Positions 9,168 through 20,185 of a stretch of DNA of 64,000 nucleotides are shown in pieces. The stretch's first letter is position 1. Each line of letters begins with the position of its first letter. The translations under genes were made by a program, and so were the position numbers. Source of the DNA: an uncultured Microbacterium sp. (GTDB lineage Bacteria; Actinomycetota; Actinomycetes; Actinomycetales; Microbacteriaceae). A model generated the notes under the pieces. The model searched no databases. It was given only the letters and a program-made list of their open reading frames with translations, and had not been told where the DNA came from. The DNA lies in NCBI GenBank assembly GCA_937988695.1, contig CALKHM010000104.1:85400-149399 (forward strand), read 5' to 3'.

Positions 9168-10627
9168 TGTATGATCTCCTCGCCGACGATCCGCTCCAGC
9201 TCCGCCAGTGTCGTGGCGAAGTCCGAGAGGACGCGGAAATAGCTCGTTTCGTAGTTGAACAGCGTAGCTTGCGTGTCGAGCAGCGACAGGAAATCGGCTC
9301 GGCCCACCTGGTATCCCGCAGTCGCCGACGTCAGGGCCGCCTGCCCCTGCGGCAGGATGGCCTTCACGTAGAGCGCGAGCTGCGCCCGGTCGCGCTCGAG
9401 CTCCGCGTGGAGCCGGGCGACCTCGGCGCGGAGCGTGTTCGCTCGCTCGTGGTGCTCCGCCTCGAGCGCCGCGAGTTCGGCGCTCGCCTCGGCGACGAGT
9501 TGGTCCTGTTTGCGCCCCCGCTGGATCGGTATGGGGATCGACACCTGGGCCGAGACCATGTCGCTGAAGCCGTTACGGTGGCCGTAGGAGACAGAAATGT
9601 CGAAGTCAGGCAGATGCTCCTTCTGCGCGAGCTCCACGCGCGCTGCTTGCGCCGCGATCATCGCCTCATGGGCGCGGAGCATCGAGTTCTGCCGCACCGC
9701 GGCTGCCTGCAGTGTCGCGAGCGCCGGGAGCGGCGAGTCCGCCGCGCGTGCGCCGAGTGTCGCCGAGGCGAAGCGTACTTGGGCGGCCGAATCGGCGATG
9801 GCGGCCCGCGCGACACGGCGCGGGACGACGGGCTCGGCCACCGGCGTCTCGCTGGGGCGATCGAGCACCGCGTTGAGGCGGGCGAGCGCTGCCCGCCGCT
9901 GCTCGGTGAGTGCCACCGCCTCCTCCCCGAGCCGGGCGGCCTCGACCCGGACGCGGAGCACGTCCTCCTGGCCGCCAGTGCCGACGCCGTACCGGGCTTC
10001 CGTCACCCGCATGAAATAGAGGAGGAGCCGCCGGTTGCGCTCGACGATCTCGAGCGCCCGATCGAGGTAGGCGAGGTCGTAGTATGAGCCCTTGACCGCT
10101 TCTTCGACCGCGAGCCGAGCCTCCACGAGCTCGACCTCGGCGGCCGCGAGCTCATGCTCCGCCGCTCGCGTCCTGAGCGAGAGCTTGCCCGGGTAGGGGA
10201 TCGTCTGGCCGACGCCGACCATCTTCATCGTCATGAAGTCGGCGAAGCCAGGCTCGGTGACGGGGAGGTTCTGGATGCCCGCCATGAGCATCGGATCGGG
10301 GCGCGCGCCCGCGGGCGTGATCCGGGCGTGCGCCGCATCGACGCGCGACCGCGCCGCTCGAATCGCGGGATTCGTGGCGAGCGCCACCGCGACGAGCGAA
10401 TCGAGGCTGCCACGCTCGAGCACCGCGGTGCGGCGCCCTGAGCCCGGTGGTGCCGAGCCCGGTGGTGCGGCAGTCGCCGGCGGAGCCTGCGCGAGCGCGG
10501 TCAAGGCAGGCGTGGCGGCCATGGTCGCGCACGCGACGGCCATGACGACCGTCCGGGCACGTCGCGTCGCATGGAGCAGGCGCCACGGAGAGCCCGCCAA
10601 GGCGGCGGGCGGATGAATGGAGCGCAT
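9164..10627 (-). CDS. cusC: CusC/TolC-like outer-membrane efflux factor
   Basis: 487 residues. A long arginine-rich N-terminus leads to a Sec signal (VVMAVACATMAATPALTALA) and then a Pro/Ala linker. Two TolC-type repeats of long alpha-helical hairpin sequence follow, with SLDSLVAVALATNPAIRAARS at the start of the first, and GYQVGRADFLSLLDTQATL in the second. It forms the outer-membrane duct of the tripartite pump. The gene opens the OMF-adaptor-pump series and its stop is embedded in the adaptor start. A methionine-rich patch (PDPMLMAGIQNLP, FMTMKMVG) is typical of copper OMFs. Confidence 0.9.
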   Translation of the reverse strand: MRSIHPPAALAGSPWRLLHATRRARTVVMAVACATMAATPALTALAQAPPATAAPPGSAPPGSGRRTAVLERGSLDSLVAVALATNPAIRAARSRVDAAHARITPAGARPDPMLMAGIQNLPVTEPGFADFMTMKMVGVGQTIPYPGKLSLRTRAAEHELAAAEVELVEARLAVEEAVKGSYYDLAYLDRALEIVERNRRLLLYFMRVTEARYGVGTGGQEDVLRVRVEAARLGEEAVALTEQRRAALARLNAVLDRPSETPVAEPVVPRRVARAAIADSAAQVRFASATLGARAADSPLPALATLQAAAVRQNSMLRAHEAMIAAQAARVELAQKEHLPDFDISVSYGHRNGFSDMVSAQVSIPIPIQRGRKQDQLVAEASAELAALEAEHHERANTLRAEVARLHAELERDRAQLALYVKAILPQGQAALTSATAGYQVGRADFLSLLDTQATLFNYETSYFRVLSDFATTLAELERIVGEEIIQ

Positions 10628-10799
10628 GAGGTCCCAGGGTGGAGTCCACAGTGCCGCGAGGACGGATGCCGACGAGCATCACCACGCGCGCACATCACAC
10701 GCCCGCGCACAATCCCCGATTGGGAGAGGAGCGTGCGTGAGCGGTACACGGGCGGCCGGTCGCTCCAAGGATCGGGGACCGGCGCACGCTTTTAGTGGA

Positions 10800-11216
10800 C
10801 TACGCCCTGGGAGGGGGGAGCTCGGGCGGTTGGGCCTGCGGCGGCGGCGCGAGGATAGCGAGGGCGATCACCGCGACGGGCGTGGCCTTCGGCACCGTCA
10901 GCGCCGGGGCGGGAACGGCCAGCGCCACCGGGCCGCACGGCGCCATCGAGTGGCATCCAGCAGGTGCCCACGGGAACCGGCACGGCGCCTCGTCGGACGA
11001 GCCATCCGAGTCGTCCGGGCCGCCCCGCATGTCCATGCCGGCCATGTCCATGCCGGCCATGTCCATGCCGGTCATGTCACCAGCGGACACCACCATCGCG
11101 CCCGCCATACCAAGCTCCATGCCCGGCATCTGGCACGCGAAGCCGCTCTCGACCAGCAGGAGCTGAGCGAGCAGCACAGTCACGAAGAGAGCAGTGATGC
11201 GGCGGATGCGGGCCAT
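10800..11216 (-). CDS. Small secreted Met/Cys-containing protein leading the cus-like operon
   Basis: 138 residues. A signal peptide (ITALFVTVLLAQLLLVESGFAC) precedes MPGMELGMAGAMVV and the repeat MTGMDMAGMDMAGMDM, then a small Cys set (APCRFPWAPAGCHSMAPCG), a hydrophobic stretch and a Pro-rich end. Inference: an exported copper-binding protein. The start at 11216 is chosen because the hydrophobic signal begins there and a TATACT box lies about ten bases upstream, implying a short or leaderless mRNA. The copper cassette YHS-copA-cupredoxin runs divergently, so the 160-bp gap probably holds both promoters. A protein of similar plan, without the Met repeats, precedes the other RND cassette (26811-27248). 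Confidence 0.68.
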   Translation of the reverse strand: MARIRRITALFVTVLLAQLLLVESGFACQMPGMELGMAGAMVVSAGDMTGMDMAGMDMAGMDMRGGPDDSDGSSDEAPCRFPWAPAGCHSMAPCGPVALAVPAPALTVPKATPVAVIALAILAPPPQAQPPELPPPRA

Positions 11217-11283
11217 GGGCGAAGAGTATAGCCACAGATCGCTCCGGGGAAGTCCCATAACCGGGACGATCGACCACACCCTG

Positions 11284-11308
11284 CTATCGCGTACGGGCGC
11301 CACGATAG
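11284..11308. promoter_or_regulatory. Inverted repeat CTATCG-N13-CGATAG in divergent copper promoter region
   Basis: Six-base arms at 11284-11289 and 11303-11308 lie between the Met-rich secreted gene (minus) and the YHS gene (plus). It is a possible operator controlling both directions. No regulator gene is adjacent, and the arms are short, so this is tentative. Confidence 0.4.
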
Positions 11309-11375
11309 GTATGCAATCTGCCGCTCGTGACCTCATCATGAGCAACCCGCGAGCACTCCAACCCTCGAGGTCGAG

Positions 11376-11570
11376 ATGGCGACAGCAACGGACCCCGTCT
11401 GCGGCATGACGGTGGACACGACGTCCGCCGCCGGAACGGCGGAGCATCAGGGGCAGACCTACTACTTCTGCTCCAAGCAGTGCGTTCGGGACTTCACGGC
11501 GGATCCTGAGCGGTACGTGGGGCGCACCGGCTCGGCGTCCGGCGACCGTGGGAGCGCCGAGGCCCGCTGA
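11376..11570 (+). CDS. YHS-domain protein
   Basis: 64 residues: [20 protein letters not shown], then [20 protein letters not shown]. This is a complete YHS domain with the DPVCGM signature Cys and the paired FCSKQC cysteines. Such domains are common alone or fused at the N-terminus of copper and other P1B ATPases, and are thought to bind soft metals. It sits two bases before the copA start, so it is probably co-translated and hands metal to the ATPase (inference). Confidence 0.9.
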   Translation: MATATDPVCGMTVDTTSAAGTAEHQGQTYYFCSKQCVRDFTADPERYVGRTGSASGDRGSAEAR

Positions 11571-11572
11571 CG

Positions 11573-14286
<2,714 letters not shown>

Positions 14287-14287
<1 letters not shown>

Positions 14288-14691
14288 TGGACGCGGCGGA
14301 GATCGGCGTCGTCGTCGGCGCGGTCGCGCTGATCGCAGCCGTGCTGTGGTACTTCTTCGGCCCCAAGGAGGCGACGGCCGCGGCCGTTGGCGCGAGCGGG
14401 GTGCAGGAGATCAAGGTCACGGTCAAGGGCGGCTACTCGCCCGACGTGATCGTCGTGCGCCAGGGGATGCCGGTGCGGCTCGACTTCTATCGCGACGAGA
14501 CCGCGTCGTGCAGCGAGGAGATCGTCTTCGGCGACTTCGGGATCGCCAGGCAGTTGCCGGCCTACGAGACGACACCCATCGAGTTCACGCCCGAGGAGCC
14601 GGGTGAGTTCACGTTCGCTTGCGGGATGAACATGATGCGGGGCAAGCTGGTCGTGGAGCCCAGCGCCACGCCGGCGGCATCGGAGAGCTGA
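14287..14691 (+). CDS. Membrane-anchored cupredoxin-domain protein
   Basis: 134 residues: one N-terminal helix (IGVVVGAVALIAAVLWYFFG), then a beta-rich domain with GGYSPDVIVVRQGMPVRLDF, TASCSEEIVFGDFG and EPGEFTFACGMNMMRG. The Cys in TASC and the CGMNMM segment would be the ligand set of a cupredoxin-like (EfeO/CopC-linked) fold. Translationally coupled to copA, it probably receives or buffers copper on the outer face of the inner membrane (inference). Length is normal for single-domain anchored cupredoxins. Confidence 0.82.
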
Positions 14692-14705
14692 CCCCATCCG
14701 CTCGG

Positions 14706-14733
14706 CCGTGTAGCGAATCGTGGGCGTACACGG
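14706..14733. terminator. Inverted repeat CCGTGTA-N14-TACACGG between convergent genes
   Basis: Seven-base arms at 14706-14712 and 14727-14733 occupy the 58-bp gap between the plus-strand cupredoxin gene and the minus-strand merA stop. It could serve both directions. Short stem and no T tract keep confidence low. Confidence 0.45.
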
Positions 14734-14749
14734 GCCGGCCGCGGCCACG

Positions 14750-16489
14750 TCACGCGCAGCAGGAGAGCTTCGCGACGTCCTTCGTGAAGGTCTGCGCCGC
14801 CAGCTTGATCGCCTCGCCCCAGGTGAGATACGGGTGCAGCGTCGAGACGACATCGCGCGTCGTGAGGCCGAAGCGCACCGCGAGCACGGCCTCGCTGATG
14901 ATGTCGCCCGCATGCGGCGCCACGACGTGCGCGCCGAGCAGTCGATCCGTGCCAGCCTCCGCGACCAGCTTGATCGCCCCCTGCCGTCGGTACGACACCG
15001 CTGCCCGCGGGAGGTATTCGACCGGCAGCGACGTCACCTGTGGTGTGAGCCCCGCCGCCCGTGCCTCGGCCTCCGTGACCCCCACGGCGGCGACCTGTGG
15101 ATCGGTGAACGTCACGCGCGGCACGGTGGCGAGATCCGCGGGGATGGGCTCGTCACTCACGATGCCGGCCAGTGCGGCCTGCGCCGCGACGCCGCCCTGG
15201 AGCGCGGCCACGTAGACGTAGCCGGGGCCGCCGGTCACGTCACCCGCCGCGAAGACGCGCGGGTCGGACGTGCGCATGAAGGCATCTACCTCGACGAAGC
15301 CGCGCCAGTCGGTCCGCACGCCGGTCGCCTCGAGGCCAAGCGCCTCGGTGTTCGGCACGCGGCCGGTCGCCACGAGGAGCGCTTCCGCGTCGAGACGACC
15401 GACGAGGCTCCCCTGCTGGATCTCGAGACGAACGCCGGTCCCGGTGCGGTCGACGCGCGTGACCCGCGTGCCGGTGTGGAGCTCCATGCCTTCCGCCACG
15501 AGAGCCTGCGCGAGCGTCGCCGAGGCGTCGGGATCCTCCGCCGGCAGGATGCGATCCATCGCCTCGACGACGACAACGCGTACGCCGAATCGCTGGAGCG
15601 CCTGCCCCAGTTCCAGCCCGATGGACCCGGCCCCGATCACGAGGAGCGACGTCGGGAGCCGCTCGAGCTCCATCACCGTCGTGCTGTCCAGGGCCCCCGC
15701 CTCGGCGAGTCCCGGGACGGGCGGCAGGGCGGGGCGCGTGCCGGTCGCGAGCACCACGCGTCGGGCCCGCACTTCGCGGTCGCCGACGCGGACGACGACG
15801 GCATCGTCGGTCGACTCGCCCGACGGACGTCGGAGCTCGGCCTCACCGCGCAGGAGGGTGATGCCCTCGTACGCCTCAAGGACGTCGGCGTACTTCTGCT
15901 GCCGGAGCGTCTCCACGAGCTCGCGCTTCTGCCGCAGCACCTCGTCCCACGCGAGTTGCGGCTCGCAGGGGGCGATGCCCGGGAAGCCCGTGCGCGCGAC
16001 ATGGTAGTGAGCGGCCGCCTCGATGAGGTTCTTGGACGGGATGCAGCCGACGTTGACGCAGGTGCCGCCGATGACGTCGGCCCGTTCCACGATGGCGGCC
16101 GTGGCGCCGAGTTCTGCGGCGCGAATGGCCGCGGCGACGCCGGCGCCGCCGGTCCCCACGATCAGCAGGTCGTAGTCGGCCCGCCCGTCGGAACGTGCCA
16201 CCGCGGCCGACCGCGTGTGCGACGGTGTCGACGTGGTTGCCGGCGGGGCCACGGGGTGCAGTATCGACTCTGCCGATTCTCCACCGAGGAGCCTCGCCTG
16301 GTAACCCGCCCGTGCGACCGCGTCGCGCAGCACCTCGGGGCCGACGTCCGGTCCCGCGACCACCGACGCGCGCCTCGTGGTGTAGCTCACCGCGGCGCGC
16401 TCGACGCCCGGCGCGCTCGCAAGCGCCCGCTCCACGCTCTGTGCGCACGCGAGGCACGTCAAGCCCTCGATCTGCAGCTCGTACTTCAT
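14750..16489 (-). CDS. merA: Mercuric reductase with N-terminal HMA domain
   Basis: 579 residues; NADPH- and FAD-dependent reduction of Hg(II) to Hg(0) in the cytoplasm. Seen: an HMA domain with C12/C15 (GLTCLACAQ), a linker, FAD site GTGGAGVAAA, the redox pair C144/C149 (GGTCVNVGCIPSK), a second nucleotide site VIGAGSIGLELG, GDVTGGPGYVYVAALQGG, and the dimerisation domain ending PYLTWGEAIKLAAQTF and the C-terminal vicinal Cys pair C577-C578. The paired C-terminal Cys separate MerA from ordinary lipoamide dehydrogenase relatives. It is last in merRTPA, 40 bases after merP. Confidence 0.96.
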   Translation of the reverse strand: MKYELQIEGLTCLACAQSVERALASAPGVERAAVSYTTRRASVVAGPDVGPEVLRDAVARAGYQARLLGGESAESILHPVAPPATTSTPSHTRSAAVARSDGRADYDLLIVGTGGAGVAAAIRAAELGATAAIVERADVIGGTCVNVGCIPSKNLIEAAAHYHVARTGFPGIAPCEPQLAWDEVLRQKRELVETLRQQKYADVLEAYEGITLLRGEAELRRPSGESTDDAVVVRVGDREVRARRVVLATGTRPALPPVPGLAEAGALDSTTVMELERLPTSLLVIGAGSIGLELGQALQRFGVRVVVVEAMDRILPAEDPDASATLAQALVAEGMELHTGTRVTRVDRTGTGVRLEIQQGSLVGRLDAEALLVATGRVPNTEALGLEATGVRTDWRGFVEVDAFMRTSDPRVFAAGDVTGGPGYVYVAALQGGVAAQAALAGIVSDEPIPADLATVPRVTFTDPQVAAVGVTEAEARAAGLTPQVTSLPVEYLPRAAVSYRRQGAIKLVAEAGTDRLLGAHVVAPHAGDIISEAVLAVRFGLTTRDVVSTLHPYLTWGEAIKLAAQTFTKDVAKLSCCA

Positions 16490-16529
16490 CTCGTTGCCTC
16501 TGGATACGTCCGGCGGAGCGTGCAGCGGA

Positions 16530-16892
16530 TCACGACTTCACGACCGTCGCCGTGTACTTGAGCGTGGCCACCGCGGCGATCATCTGCGCGACCGTCACCC
16601 TGGCCGGATCGTACGTGACGACCGCGCGCTTCTTCTCGTAGCTCACCTCGGCCTTCGCGACGCCGTCGAGCCGCTCGAGCACCTTGCGGGTCGCGAGCGT
16701 GCAACCGCCGCACGTCATGCCCTCGATGTGGAGCGTGACCGTGTCGATCGCGCTCGGCACGCGCGTCCCGCGCACTGCGGCGGGCGATACAGCGGTGGGC
16801 CCTGCCGACGGCGTTGTGCTCGACGGGCACAGGTCGCAGATCCCGAGCGCGCCGGCGGTGGCAACTGAGTAGAGGAGGAATGAGAGCTTCAC
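16530..16892 (-). CDS. merP: MerP periplasmic mercury-binding protein
   Basis: 120 residues from GTG 16892. A hydrophobic signal-like start (LSFLLYSVATAGALG) is followed by an extra CDLC pair (C19, C22) and then a single HMA domain with GMTCGGCT (C61, C64). Family knowledge: MerP captures Hg(II) in the periplasm and passes it to the TM1 Cys pair of MerT. It is longer than classical MerP (about 91) because of a Ser/Pro/Ala linker before the HMA domain. The start is chosen at the signal sequence; no strong ribosome site was seen. Confidence 0.9.
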   Translation of the reverse strand: MKLSFLLYSVATAGALGICDLCPSSTTPSAGPTAVSPAAVRGTRVPSAIDTVTLHIEGMTCGGCTLATRKVLERLDGVAKAEVSYEKKRAVVTYDPARVTVAQMIAAVATLKYTATVVKS

Positions 16893-16980
16893 GTATGGAC
16901 TCCGGAGCGGTCGAGGTGCGCGTCCGAGGGAAGGGACAGGACGGTGCGGCACGAGGGCCGCGAGATGGCGAGCGACGTTG

Positions 16981-17367
16981 TCAGAGTAGCCAGAGCGACC
17001 AGGTGGGGAACGTCCAGAGCACGATGGCGACGACCGTCGCGCTCCATAGGACGGCAACATCACGGCCGCGCCGCACCGGCACCGCACAGGCGGTCGCGGG
17101 AGCGCAGCACGCGTCGCCCGCGACGGTTGCAGGGCGGGCGCCGGTGGCCTGCGTCAGGAGCGTGGCTCGGCGCCCGTATACGGTCCAGAACCCGGTGGCG
17201 AGCATCACGAGCATCAGCAGCCCGAAGAGAGGACGCAGCGGCTCCAACGTGCTCGCGATCCCCGCGCCGACACCGAGCGTGACGAACAGCAGCGGTCCTA
17301 CGCAGCAGAGCGAGCCGAGAAACGCGGCGGCCACACCGCCGATGCCGGTGAGAATGCTGCTACGCAT
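16981..17367 (-). CDS. merT: MerT mercuric-ion transporter
   Basis: 128 residues, three membrane segments. TM1 carries the vicinal Cys pair C21-C22 (LGSLCCVGPLLFVTLGVG), and the cytoplasmic loop has a second pair C87-C88 plus C94 (GDACCAPATAC). Both pairs are typical of MerT, which brings Hg(II) from MerP to MerA. Start 17367 overlaps the merR stop by eight bases, so merT is coupled to its regulator. Confidence 0.93.
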   Translation of the reverse strand: MRSSILTGIGGVAAAFLGSLCCVGPLLFVTLGVGAGIASTLEPLRPLFGLLMLVMLATGFWTVYGRRATLLTQATGARPATVAGDACCAPATACAVPVRRGRDVAVLWSATVVAIVLWTFPTWSLWLL

Positions 17368-17797
17368 GGGCGCGCGAACTGTGTGTGCTTGGCAGGTCCC
17401 CAGCATCACCGTCCGAGAGGACGGCGAGGATGGGGCAGGGTTCGGTGGGGCGCTGCTGCTCGCAGGCATGAACGAGGTCCTGCAGGGTGCGCTCAAGCCG
17501 CCGCAGCTCCGTCAGGCGCTCTCGGACCGCCCGGATCTTCTCGCGCGTGGTGGCCTCGACGCGGGCGCACGCCGCCGGGTCCTCGATGCTGAGCGCGAGC
17601 ATCTGCTGGATCTCATCCAGGGAGAAGCCGAGCTCCTGCGCGTGCTTGATGAACCGGAGCCGGCGCGCGGCCTCTGGGCCATACTGCCGGTAGCCGGCGG
17701 GCGTGCGTCCCGCCTCCGCGATGAGCCCGCGGCGCTCGTAGTACCGGACGGTCGCCGTCGGGACCCCCGCCAGCGCCGCCACCTCGCTGATCCTCAT
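17360..17797 (-). CDS. merR: MerR Hg(II)-responsive regulator
   Basis: 145 residues. Winged helix RISEVAALAGVPTATVRYYERRGLI, then a dimerisation helix. The three Hg ligands are present as C77, C112 and C121, with spacings of 35 and 9 exactly as in Tn501 MerR (C82, C117, C126). The start at 17797 is preferred to an upstream ATG at 17851 because GGGGAGG lies eight bases before it and the upstream ATG falls inside the promoter. Unlike most Gram-negative mer operons, merR is the first gene of the same unit as merT-P-A rather than divergent. Confidence 0.94.
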   Translation of the reverse strand: MRISEVAALAGVPTATVRYYERRGLIAEAGRTPAGYRQYGPEAARRLRFIKHAQELGFSLDEIQQMLALSIEDPAACARVEATTREKIRAVRERLTELRRLERTLQDLVHACEQQRPTEPCPILAVLSDGDAGDLPSTHSSRAHA

Positions 17798-17819
17798 GGT
17801 GCGAACCTCCCCTGCACCC

Positions 17820-17851
17820 AATCTAAACCTTGAACCCGAGTGCAAGGTCAA
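17820..17851 (-). promoter_or_regulatory. MerR-type promoter/operator with 20-bp spacer
   Basis: On the minus strand TTGACC (17846-17851) and TAGATT (17820-17825) are separated by exactly 20 bp, the over-long spacing that MerR activators correct by DNA twisting. A dyad CTTG-N10-CAAG lies in the spacer. It sits 23 bases before the merR start codon, so it is an autoregulated promoter for merRTPA. Confidence 0.85.
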
Positions 17852-17930
17852 GGGACGAGGTGCGGACGCGAGAGGATTCAGCCAGTCCGTGGCCAGCGCA
17901 CGATGACTGCGCCGCGGTGCGAGTGACCGG

Positions 17931-18479
17931 TCAGCGCGTGTCGGACGCGCCAGTTCGGCGTGCCGGTGGGCGCTTTCGCGCCAGGGGCGTCACCGTGACC
18001 TCCGCAGCAGGCAGCCGCGGCGCCTCCTCAACGATGGCGCAGAGGCGGCCCTGGCTGTCATTCTCGCACATGGCGGCGCTCCGGTCGACCAGCGCGGCCA
18101 ATTCCTCGCGGAATGCGGTGAGCTCGCGGAGTCGTGCATCGACCTCTGCGAGCTTGTGTGCCAGCAGCGCCTGTACACGCCCGCACGGGCTGGTGCCCTG
18201 CTCGGTGAGCGAGAGGATGTCCCGGATCTCGGCGAGGGGAAGCCCCAGCGCCTGCGCCTTGCGGATGAACGCGATGCGCTCCACCAGCTCGGCGGAATAA
18301 AGACGGTACCCGGAATCGGACCGCTCGGGCGCTGGGATCAGCCCCTCGCGCTCGTAGTAGTGCAGCGTCTGCACGCCGACGCTGAGCATCTTGGCGACCT
18401 CCCCTGCGAGGAGACCGCGCGCCCGGAGGGGCGCCGGTGCGCTCGTTCCGGTGGTTCCGGTCGCTGTCATCGGTGCCAC
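17931..18479 (-). CDS. MerR-family metal-sensing regulator (ZntR/CadR-like)
   Basis: 182 residues from GTG 18479, or 179 from ATG 18470. Winged helix LLAGEVAKMLSVGVQTLHYYEREGLIP, then the dimer helix. Three Cys (C99 in SPCGRVQ, C138 in AAMCEN, C147 in GRLCAIV) form a plausible soft-metal site. The C99 to C138 distance of 39 differs from the 35 of Hg-type MerR, which argues for another metal. It lies just upstream of the mer operon in the same direction and behind its own dyad at 18524-18550. Its target was not identified; the broken MFS genes or the YPC ATPase are candidates. Confidence 0.85.
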   Translation of the reverse strand: MAPMTATGTTGTSAPAPLRARGLLAGEVAKMLSVGVQTLHYYEREGLIPAPERSDSGYRLYSAELVERIAFIRKAQALGLPLAEIRDILSLTEQGTSPCGRVQALLAHKLAEVDARLRELTAFREELAALVDRSAAMCENDSQGRLCAIVEEAPRLPAAEVTVTPLARKRPPARRTGASDTR

Positions 18480-18523
18480 TGGTCGGTCCTGATCGCTCGT
18501 AGCTCGTGTTTCATCTCATGGCT

Positions 18524-18550
18524 CTGTAGAAGGTATACCCTTCAGTACAG
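18524..18550. promoter_or_regulatory. 27-bp imperfect dyad, likely MerR-family operator
   Basis: The centre GAAGG-TATAC-CCTTC (18529-18543) is a perfect dyad, extended outward by CTGTA/TACAG elements. It lies about 45 bases before the second merR-like gene. Sharp GGnnnnnCC-type dyads of this size are typical of MerR-family operators, so autoregulation is likely. Confidence 0.6.
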
Positions 18551-18589
18551 TACGGGTTCGCTCGGCTGGTCGAGCCGGTGCCACTCATC

Positions 18590-19744
18590 GCCCAGAGGAC
18601 AGGCGCAGCCGCTCGTCGCGGAAGAGCGGCACTGCCAGCAGTGCGGCGGCGAGTTCCAGCGCAGCGAAAGAGGAAGAGCACACGGCCGAGACCCCACCGC
18701 AGCGCACCACCGAAGAGCAGGCTGCCGGCGCCGAAGTCGGTGAAGAGCAGGAACACGTTGAGTCCCATCGCCTGCCCTCCACGGAGGCCGCCGAGGCTCG
18801 TCGCGATGCCGGCCAGCAGGGGTTGCGGCATGTCGTAGCCGAGCGAGAGGAACCTCACGAGGAGCGCCGCGGCAATCAGGGGCACGGGCGTGGCGAGGAG
18901 CAGAGCCGCCGCGGCGCCAACCGCGAGGCCGGTCGGGAGGAGCCAGCGCCGGCCCCAGCGGTCGGCGGCGCGGCCGATCACCGGTCCCAGGAGGAAGCCC
19001 GATACGCCGTAGCCAAGGAGCGCGAGCCCGATACCCACCTCGCCGAGTTCGTAGCGTCGCGCGAAGTAGACTCCGAGCCGGGTGAACACGCCGGAGTGGA
19101 AGACGGCATTCACGAACACGTAAGTGTAGGTCCGGAGCCCCCGGCCCGGCGCGAGCAGCGCCCGGTACACTGCGACGAGGTCGCGCGCGGTCCCGCGCGC
19201 GTGGAGGCCACCCAGGAGGTTACGGTCCCGCAGGAGTACCGCCGCGACCGGTAGCATGAGCGCGGCCACGGCGACGAAGACGCCCCGCCACCCGAGCACC
19301 GGCTCGAGCACGGCGCCCACGGTGGACCCGCCGCCATGCCCCCGGCCATCGCCCCGAACAGCCAGCCGAGCGGCCGCCCGCGCGCTTCGTACGGGTAGAG
19401 CGCGCCGACGAGCGACAGGGCCAGGGGGGACCCGTCCACTCGCTCCAATGCCGGTCTCCACGCGCCAGACGACAAGGTCGGACGCCGATCGCGCGGCCGT
19501 GGTAGGGGCACGAGGAGCACGACGGCGGTCAGTGACGCAAGCATGAGGCGGCGGCGCCCGAACCGGTCGGCGCGAGCAGGCCGTAGCCGAGCGTGGCGAG
19601 CCCGTACGGGATCAGGTAGGCCGGCACGGCGAGGTCGACCGCCTCGACCGGCGCCGCGAGGACCGCGGCGAGCCGCGGGATGAGTGGGGCCAGCATGTAA
19701 GCCTGGCAGAACACGAGGAACGTCGCGGCGGCGAGGCCGCGCAT
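18590..19744 (-). pseudogene. MFS transporter with several frameshifts
   Basis: Starting at ATG 19744 the frame reads RGLAAATFLVFCQAYMLAPL and AYLIPYGLATLGYGLLAP, then breaks near 19555. Adding one G restores DRFGRRRLMLASLTA in the next frame. Further switches near 19400-19500 (SLVGALYPYEARGRPLGWLF) and about 19340 lead into an intact second half: VLGWRGVFVAVAALML, VNAVFHSGVFTRLGVYFAR, GYGVSGFLLGPVIGRAADRWG and MGLNVFLLFTDFGAGSLLFG. Together this is a 12-helix major facilitator, substrate unknown. At least three shifts make decay more likely than read error, though G/C runs are involved. The real C-terminus is blurred before 18590. Confidence 0.7.
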
Positions 19745-19935
19745 TACGCGCTCGCGGTGCTCGACCGCCGGAGCGCCGGGGCGAGGAGCGTGGCGGCGCC
19801 CGCCCCGGCCGTGAGCACCGCGGCCCCGACGGCGAACGCCGGTCCCCACTGCGTGAGCAGGCGGCCCACGATCGCCACGCCGATCCTCCAGGGCCGTGAT
19901 CGTCAGCACCAGCCCCAAGGCGAACGCCAACGAGA
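19744..19935 (-). pseudogene. C-terminal scrap of a second MFS-like membrane protein
   Basis: Immediately upstream, ending in TAATG overlap with the MFS start, the minus strand reads GRLLTQWGPAFAVGAAVLTAG followed by LLAPALRRSSTASA. A frame-shifted lead-in AFALGLVLTITALE precedes it near 19890-19930. This resembles the last helices of a transporter. The remainder is absent, cut at or before the hairpin at 19931-19965. From there to 20185 I recognise no gene. Confidence 0.45.
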
Positions 19936-19965
19936 GGACGCGGCCACCCGGACCGCGTCCTCTCG
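19931..19965. terminator. Perfect 13-bp inverted repeat, 9-nt loop
   Basis: Arms 19931-19943 and 19953-19965 are exact reverse complements (cgagaggacgcgg and its complement). The hairpin lies about 220 bases after the stop of the minus-strand YPC ATPase and at the broken edge of the MFS scrap. It may act as that operon's terminator, though no T tract follows. Confidence 0.55.
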
Positions 19966-20185
19966 GGGCGTCCGCGTGGGTGCCAACGTACCCCGCGATT
20001 CCTACCGGCGGGCAGTGTGCAGGGGCACGTGCTGGTCGAGAAGAGAAGACCCCGGCGACCGCCTGCAGGAGGGCGACGGCCGGGTACTGGGCGACCGAGG
20101 CGGCCAGCGGCTCGATGAGATCCGCAGGGTCCGTGCGTATCCCCCGTTCCTCACGCGCCGTGTCCCAGGGCCAAACGCGGGCTTC

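Noticed and set aside
14720..16561. A 613-codon open frame opposite merA
   Set aside because: Antisense shadow of merA, whose catalytic Cys pairs are all intact.
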